Origin: Candidatus Polarisedimenticolia bacterium
Lineage (GTDB): Bacteria; Acidobacteriota; Polarisedimenticolia; Gp22-AA2
Assembly (NCBI GenBank): GCA_036001465.1
Contig: DASYUH010000041.1
Location: forward strand, 1 to 64,000
Reading direction: 5' to 3'
Length of the DNA: 64,000 bases
Shown: in pieces, positions 59,219 through 64,000 of the stretch
How positions within the stretch are numbered: position 1 is the first letter of the stretch
Layout: the number at the start of each line of letters is the position of its first letter
Translations under genes and position numbers: made by a program
The notes under the pieces: generated by a model
Databases searched by the model: none
Seen by the model: only the letters and a program-made list of their open reading frames with translations
Told to the model about the DNA's origin: nothing

Positions 59219-59617
59219 TCATTCCTGGAACTGGATCTGCTTGACGGACGAGTTGACGATGAAAATGCGGGTGTTGTTCTCCTGCGGATCGGCCGGCAGG
59301 AAGAAGAATCCCAGGTTGTTGGCGGAGTACTCCTCGGTGAACCCCCAGATCGTCTCGCCGTCCCTGAATTCGACGATCGCCTTCTGCCCCTGGGTCCCCT
59401 GCGCCGCGAAGCGCTTGGCCCGGTCGACCTGCCGGCGAGCCGATCCGTAATCCTTCACGTAAAAGAGCGCCTTCAGGTCATCGAGCTTGATCGTCGTCGG
59501 GATGCCGCCCCCTTCGCTGGGAAGAAGATGAAACGTCCCGGCGTCGGGCCTGAAGTCCTGGGTGTAGCCGCGCTGGGTCCTGCCGTCCTTGAAATGGGCC
59601 ACGACCTTGTCTTCCAT
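59219..59617 (-). CDS. DUF6982-like protein with two internal repeats
   Basis: 132 residues, no signal peptide, probably cytoplasmic. Two homologous beta-rich units: KVVAHFKDGRTQRGYTQDF and KAIVEFRDGETIWGFTEEY, each followed by a hydrophobic strand and an I/L-rich segment (LKALFYVKDY, VKQIQFQE). This resembles the DUF6982 group, of unknown function. The ATG at 59617 has GGAGG five bases upstream and so is preferred to the GTG at 59623. Confidence 0.7.
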   Translation of the reverse strand: MEDKVVAHFKDGRTQRGYTQDFRPDAGTFHLLPSEGGGIPTTIKLDDLKALFYVKDYGSARRQVDRAKRFAAQGTQGQKAIVEFRDGETIWGFTEEYSANNLGFFFLPADPQENNTRIFIVNSSVKQIQFQE

Positions 59618-59671
59618 CCGCACCTCCGTGACGAAGGTCCGCCGCGTTCGGGCGATTACGATTCTGGAATT

Positions 59672-60343
59672 CTACCGGGACGCCGTCATCAGGGCGTTCC
59701 CACTCACGCACTGGATGCCCAAATTTACCAAGCCCGACGGATCATAGAGAAGTATCTCACAATCTCCGGTGCCGGGGCCCTGGATGAGTTCGATCGAGGT
59801 GCCGGGAGGATCGATCGTGGTCTGGGCGATGAAACCGATCCGGACGAGCATGGTGTCGGCGGTGAGGGTGGTGGCAGGGCAGCCGCTGAATGCGGACACG
59901 CCGATGAGCAGGGTCCCCGTTGAATTAACCTCCGAGCTGTTGACCTGGCAAGTCGGCGCGCAGGCTTGGCCGCTGCTGCAGCCGCCCAGGATGTTCGGGT
60001 CGTACTCGAAGACGCTTCCCACCTGCACGACGGACGGGTCGAAATGAATCTCGACGGTGTAGGCGTCGAAGGTGATCGGAGCGGCCGCGGTGTACAGCCG
60101 GACCTGCACCGTCTCCAGGTCGGGGAAGCCGGGGTTTTTCGGATCCTTGACGAGATAGACCGCCGGATCGGGCGAGTTGGGGAATGGGTCGATGGTCAGG
60201 GTGGCCTCGATCGGCTTGATCCGGTTCGGATTCGAATCGTTCCCGCCGCAGGCCAGGAGGAGGAGTGCCGGAGCGAGAGCGGCGGCCCACCTCGTCCGGC
60301 GTGTCCAGTTTGACGACATCCTGAGAATCGGCCTCCCTTTCAT
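59672..60343 (-). CDS. Lipoprotein with a cohesin-like domain
   Basis: About 223 residues. Signal peptide with a lipobox (ALLLLACGG), then a beta-sandwich that resembles a cohesin domain: FDAYTVEIHFDPSVVQVGS, a Cys-containing insertion (GGCSSGQACAPTC), LLIGVSAFSG and MLVRIGFIAQTT. Cohesins bind dockerins and other partners; the calcium-loop proteins in this window (37243, 40929 and the TonB receptor) are conceivable partners, but that is speculation. Start at the ATG 60343, 11 bases after a TATACT; an ATG at 60319 is possible. Confidence 0.72.
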   Translation of the reverse strand: MKGRPILRMSSNWTRRTRWAAALAPALLLLACGGNDSNPNRIKPIEATLTIDPFPNSPDPAVYLVKDPKNPGFPDLETVQVRLYTAAAPITFDAYTVEIHFDPSVVQVGSVFEYDPNILGGCSSGQACAPTCQVNSSEVNSTGTLLIGVSAFSGCPATTLTADTMLVRIGFIAQTTIDPPGTSIELIQGPGTGDCEILLYDPSGLVNLGIQCVSGNALMTASR

Positions 60344-60354
60344 GGCGCGCGGGG

Positions 60355-60383
60355 AGTATACCGGGGCGGCGGGGCACCGGCAA
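60355..60383 (-). promoter_or_regulatory. Promoter of the cohesin-like lipoprotein gene
   Basis: Minus-strand TTGCCG (60378-60383), 17-base spacer, TATACT (60355-60360), 11 bases before the ATG; near-leaderless. Confidence 0.45.
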
Positions 60384-60483
60384 GGACAGAGAGCGGCGCA
60401 TCCTCCGCCGGTGCTGCGGAGGGGCCGCAGGGGAACGTCCGCCGGCGGCCGATCCGTCACGGGCCGGCGCCGGGGCTCTCTGC

Positions 60484-60489
60484 TATAAT
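60484..60489 (+). promoter_or_regulatory. -10 element of the M16 peptidase pair
   Basis: A perfect TATAAT about 60 bases before the ATG at 60550. No convincing -35. Confidence 0.4.
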
Positions 60490-60549
60490 CCCGCCCCCTG
60501 AAACGGGCGCCGTCATCCATGGTCGGCGCGTGGTCGTCCCGAGGTTCCG

Positions 60550-61896
60550 ATGACGCGAGCCGTTCGCTGTGCCGCCCTGCTGGCCGTCCTTGCGCCCCTG
60601 TCGGCCGCGCCGATCCGCGCGCAGGAAATCCGCTTCAACGTCATTCCGTACCGTCTGGACAACGGGCTCAAGATCCTGGCCCTCGAGGACCACACCGTCC
60701 CGGCGCTGAGCTACTACACCTTCTTCCGGGTCGGATCGCGCGACGAGCGGCCGGGCCGGACCGGCGTCTCGCACCTGTTCGAGCACATGATGTTCAACGG
60801 GACGAAGAAATTCGGCGCCGGGGTCTTCGACCGCATGCTCGAGTCCAAGGGCGGGGCCTCGAACGCCTTCACCACCAGCGACATCACGGTGTACTTCGAG
60901 AACCTGCCGTCCGAGGCGCTCGACATGGTGGTCGAGCTCGAGGCGGATCGCATGGCCGGTCTCGCCGTCACCGAAGAGAGCCTGGCCAAGGAACGGGAGG
61001 TCGTGAAGGAGGAGCGACGCCTGCGCACCGACAACGACGTGGAGGGATCGCTCTGGGAGCTCCTCCAGGGGACGGCCTACCTGGCGCACTCCTATCAGTG
61101 GCCGGTCGTCGGATGGATGCCGGATCTCGACGCCATCACGGTCAAGGACTGCGAGGAGTACTTCCGGGTCCACTACGCTCCGAACAACGCCACCATCATC
61201 CTGGTGGGCGACTTCAAGCCGGACCGGGCCATCGGCCTGATCAGCAAGGCGTACGGATCGATCCCGGCCCAGCCGGCGGCGCCTCCACCCGTCGCCAACG
61301 AGCCGGAGCAGAAAGGGGAGCGCCGCGCCCTCCTCAGGCGCGCCGCGCAGCTTCCCGCCGTGGCGTTCGCCTACCACGTGCCCGCGTCGTCCTCCGACGA
61401 TCTGTTCGCCCTCGATCTCCTGCAGATCATCCTGGGAGGAGGGGAGTCGTCCCGGCTGGTGAGGCGCCTGGTGTACGAAAAGGAGCTGGCCACGCGCGTG
61501 GACGTCGAGAACATGTGGAGGATCGACCCGGGGCTGTTCGTGATCTACGCGGAGGCCAAGCCGGGCGTGACGCCGGAGGCGCTCGAGGCCGCCCTGAGCG
61601 CCGAGATCGATCTCGCCGGGAAGCAGGAGGCGGGGGCCTCCGAGCTGCAGAAGGCGAAGAACATCCGCACCACGTCCCAGGTCAAGGCCCTCAAGACCAA
61701 CGGCGGCAAGGCGGAGCAGCTCGGGCTGTTCGAGACCTACCTCGGGTCGCACACGCGGCTGTTCACCGTCCTGAAGAGCTACGAGGCGGTGACCGCCGCG
61801 GGCGTGATGAAGACGGCGGCGCGCTACCTGAGGCCCGACAACCGGACGATCGTGACCGTCGTGCCGGAAGGAGCCGGCGAGGAGGCGAAGCCATGA
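60550..61896 (+). CDS. M16 zinc peptidase, catalytic subunit
   Basis: 448 residues. Signal peptide (MTRAVRCAALLAVLAPLSAAPIRA, 24 residues, in short: a hydrophobic run ending IRA|QE), so periplasmic. The inverted zinc site is complete: H75-L-F-E78-H79 in SHLFEHMMFNG, and the third ligand Glu in VVKEERR (about residue 155). One catalytic M16 lobe followed by an M16_C domain. Probably dimerises with the product of the next gene, whose ATG overlaps its stop (ATGA). Substrates are unknown; peptides such as toxins or processed signals are typical. Confidence 0.92.
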   Translation: MTRAVRCAALLAVLAPLSAAPIRAQEIRFNVIPYRLDNGLKILALEDHTVPALSYYTFFRVGSRDERPGRTGVSHLFEHMMFNGTKKFGAGVFDRMLESKGGASNAFTTSDITVYFENLPSEALDMVVELEADRMAGLAVTEESLAKEREVVKEERRLRTDNDVEGSLWELLQGTAYLAHSYQWPVVGWMPDLDAITVKDCEEYFRVHYAPNNATIILVGDFKPDRAIGLISKAYGSIPAQPAAPPPVANEPEQKGERRALLRRAAQLPAVAFAYHVPASSSDDLFALDLLQIILGGGESSRLVRRLVYEKELATRVDVENMWRIDPGLFVIYAEAKPGVTPEALEAALSAEIDLAGKQEAGASELQKAKNIRTTSQVKALKTNGGKAEQLGLFETYLGSHTRLFTVLKSYEAVTAAGVMKTAARYLRPDNRTIVTVVPEGAGEEAKP

Positions 61897-63365
61897 GCGG
61901 GCCGGGCCGTCTGCGCGGGGCCGCCTGGGCGCTCGCGCTTCTGGGCTCGGGGCCGATCGGGGCGTTCGCCGCCCCGCCTTCCGTCCCTCCGAAGCCGTCC
62001 GCCACGGCGGCGGCCTCCGGCTTCCACGTGCCGTCTCCGGCGCGCACCATCCTGAAGAACGGCCTGACCGTCCTGGTCCTCGAGCGCCGCACGATTCCGC
62101 TGGTGCAACTCCGCCTGATGGTGAAATCGGGATCGACATCCGATCCCGCCGGCAAGGAGGGGACCGCGGCGCTCACGGCGCGGCTCCTCAAGCGGGGGAC
62201 GAAGGCCCGCCCCGCCGGACAGTTCTTCGAAGAGGTGGAGTTCGTCGGCGGATCGATCGACACGATGGCGGGCCTGGACGCCTCCTACGTCTGGGGCGAG
62301 TTCGCCACCCGGGACCTCGAGGTGGCTTTCAATCTCTTCTCCGACCTGGTCCTGAACCCGGCGTTCCGCCCCGAGGAATTCGAGAAGGAGAAGCGTCTGG
62401 CCCTGGCCGACCTCGTCGATTCCCTCGACGATCCGGGGCGCGTGGCGCAGCGGGCGTTCGCCGCCTGGCTCTACGGATCCCACCCGTACGGGCGGCCGGT
62501 GGATGGCACGCAGCGCTCCGTGACCGCGATCTCCCGGGACGACGCGGCGTCCTTCTACGAGTCGCGCTATGCGCCCAACAATGCCGTCTTGGCGATCGTC
62601 GGCGATGTCGACGCGGCGCAGGCGGCCCGGAGCGCCGAGCGCTATTTCTCGGCCTGGAAGAAGAAGACGGTCACCGCGGCCGCGGTCGCCGAGGCCGCGG
62701 GCGTCAAGGGCCGCAAGGTCCTTCTCGTGGACAAGCCGGACGCCACCCAGAGCCAGATCCGCTTCGGCAACGTGGGGATTCGCCGCGCCGACCCCGACTA
62801 CGTGCCCCTGATCGTCGGCAACACGGTCCTGGGAGGGGGCTTCACGTCCTGGCTGACGAACGAGGTGCGGGTGAAACGCGGACTCACCTATTCGATCGCG
62901 AGCCGCGTCGAGGCGCTGCGTTCCTCGGGGAGCATCTTCGTCTCGACGTTTTCCCGGAACGCCAGCGTGCTCGAGACGATCCAGGTCGCCCTCGAGCAGG
63001 TGCGCCGCCTGCGCGGCGGGGACCTTCCGCCGGAGGATCTCGACAAGTCGCGCAGCTACCTGGCCGGCCTCTACCCGCTGCGCATCGAGAGCCCCGAGGA
63101 CCTGGCGGCCGAGATCCTGAACGTCGATCTCTTCGGTCTCGAGCCGGACTTCATCAACCAGTACCAGAAGCGCGTCCGCTCGACCGCGGCCGACGCGGTC
63201 AAGCGGGTCGCCGCCAGGCGGCTGCCGATGGACGATCTGGCCATCGTCGTGGTCGGTCCGGCCCAGGCGCTCAGGAAGGACCTCGCGACGCTGGGACCGG
63301 TCACCGTTCGTCCGATTCAGTCCGCCCTGGACGGCGGGGGGGCTGCCGCGCCGGCGCGGCCGTAG
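61893..63365 (+). CDS. M16 family protein, non-catalytic partner
   Basis: 490 residues with signal peptide (LALLGSGPIGAFA|AP). It has the M16 fold blocks LKNGLTVLVLERRTIPLVQL, GNTVLGGGFTSWLTNEVRVK and LTYSIASRVE, but the zinc motif region reads GTAALTARLLKRGT, with no HxxEH. So it should not bind zinc and acts as a structural or substrate-binding half, as in other two-gene M16 heterodimers. Expressed with the catalytic gene by four-base overlap. Confidence 0.9.
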   Translation: MSGPGRLRGAAWALALLGSGPIGAFAAPPSVPPKPSATAAASGFHVPSPARTILKNGLTVLVLERRTIPLVQLRLMVKSGSTSDPAGKEGTAALTARLLKRGTKARPAGQFFEEVEFVGGSIDTMAGLDASYVWGEFATRDLEVAFNLFSDLVLNPAFRPEEFEKEKRLALADLVDSLDDPGRVAQRAFAAWLYGSHPYGRPVDGTQRSVTAISRDDAASFYESRYAPNNAVLAIVGDVDAAQAARSAERYFSAWKKKTVTAAAVAEAAGVKGRKVLLVDKPDATQSQIRFGNVGIRRADPDYVPLIVGNTVLGGGFTSWLTNEVRVKRGLTYSIASRVEALRSSGSIFVSTFSRNASVLETIQVALEQVRRLRGGDLPPEDLDKSRSYLAGLYPLRIESPEDLAAEILNVDLFGLEPDFINQYQKRVRSTAADAVKRVAARRLPMDDLAIVVVGPAQALRKDLATLGPVTVRPIQSALDGGGAAAPARP

Positions 63366-63382
63366 GACCCTGTCCGAGCATT

Positions 63383-63429
63383 CGGCCGGGCGCCTGGCTC
63401 CTGCCGGATGCCCGTTCAGCGCCCGGCCG
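63383..63429. terminator. Inverted repeat between convergent genes
   Basis: CGGCCGGGCGC (63383-63393) and GCGCCCGGCCG (63419-63429) form a perfect 11-base stem with a 25-base loop, downstream of the M16 pair and overlapping the end of the convergent gene. No T-run. Confidence 0.35.
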
Positions 63430-64000
63430 TTCCCTGGGCCAGGGCGAGCCCCTGCTGCGCGAGGAGCGAGCCCGGCTGGACCTGAAGGGCCCGCTGGAAT
63501 CGGGCGGCCGCCTCGCGACGCTCGCCGCGCGCCAGGCGGATCCAGCCCAGGTGCAGGTAGATGTGGAAGAGGGGCGGGTTCTCGGTCAGGATGCGGAGCT
63601 CGTCCTCCTTCGCCTCGGCCTCCCGCCCGACACCCAGGAGGGCGTCGATCCGCATGACCCGCGCGATGTAGGAGCGCCCGCTCCGGAGCGCCCGCTCCGC
63701 TTCCACGAGCGCAGCGGCCGCCTCCTCGCGCCGGATGGTGCCGCCGCGATAGAGCGCCGGATCGAGCAGGGGGTGCCCGTCCCGGGTCAGCGTCTGCGCC
63801 CACGGTCCCCCCTCCTCGAGATAGATGACCGCCACGTCGTCGAAATAGGCCGGCGTCCATCTCTTCAGGCGGTGCACCGCAGCGGCCGCCGTCATCATCC
63901 CCTGGTTGGGCCACTCCAGGAGGATCGCCCCGGCCTGAATGCGCTCGAGCATCGCCTCGAGGGCGTCGGCGTCGGTCAAGGCGCGCGTGTACTCGCGGTA
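63416..64000 (-). CDS. TPR-containing protein, N-terminus beyond the window
   Basis: At least 195 residues of the C-terminus are visible and the frame stays open to the window edge, so the start lies outside. Two or more tetratricopeptide-like units (IYLHLGWIRLARGERREAAARFQRALQVQPG) follow a segment reading YFDDVAVIYLEEGG, a pattern often seen in the soluble tail of polytopic membrane proteins with TPR (for instance glycosyltransferase-like ones). Function not assignable from this piece. Confidence 0.7.
   Translation of the reverse strand, partial: YREYTRALTDADALEAMLERIQAGAILLEWPNQGMMTAAAAVHRLKRWTPAYFDDVAVIYLEEGGPWAQTLTRDGHPLLDPALYRGGTIRREEAAAALVEAERALRSGRSYIARVMRIDALLGVGREAEAKEDELRILTENPPLFHIYLHLGWIRLARGERREAAARFQRALQVQPGSLLAQQGLALAQGTAGR

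Overview
The window is GC-rich, densely packed bacterial chromosome from a Gram-negative aerobe: it has a TonB-dependent receptor, lipoproteins, a caa3-type oxidase and a Rieske/cytochrome b complex. The Oar-like receptor, tandem M16 peptidases, amicyanin-like copper proteins, thrombospondin-3/MopE-like repeat exoproteins and FIST/GIY-YIG oddities suggest an Acidobacteriota-like lineage or a neighbour. That placement is inference; no rRNA gene is present to settle it.

Layout. 1-2984: 3' part of a TonB-dependent receptor with an acidic, calcium-binding-like insertion. 3004-5849: recG and a convergent DUF2064 gene sharing a CTAG stop. 5854-14893: two divergent respiratory clusters around a strong promoter at 8231-8260. 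Leftward are DUF420, oxidase subunits III and IV, a copper lipoprotein and DUF2064. Rightward are oxidase subunits II and I, heme A synthase, heme O synthase, a second subunit III, a small CxxC membrane protein and a triheme cytochrome c. 14862-21251 (leftward): Rieske protein, split cytochrome b, an octaheme membrane-anchored coiled-coil cytochrome c and a second copper protein. Together these can form a quinol -> bc -> cytochrome c/cupredoxin -> caa3 chain.

21533-34094 is mixed: HEAT-repeat protein, MgtE, MoaC, an M16 peptidase, a secreted protein, a response regulator, a GT39 enzyme, a degenerate exonuclease/GIY-YIG fusion, a FIST protein and an EamA transporter. 34208-37232 is a three-gene corrinoid-type methyl-transfer operon: homocysteine methyltransferase, non-pyrrolysine MttB and a MetH activation domain. 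37243-50906 is a leftward operon of a 3,325-residue secreted repeat protein, a short TPR protein and a 1,082-residue metallophosphoesterase. Upstream lies a gene-poor stretch with a tyrosine-recombinase remnant close to the initiator tRNA gene.

51593-64000 is mostly housekeeping: tRNA-fMet, ftsB, eno, a phosphohexomutase, cutA, a transsulfuration pair, several small secreted proteins of unknown role, a catalytic/non-catalytic M16 peptidase pair, and the end of a TPR protein cut by the window edge.

A recurrent feature is a TATAAT-like element placed 6-11 nt before start codons, which suggests that leaderless transcription is common here.
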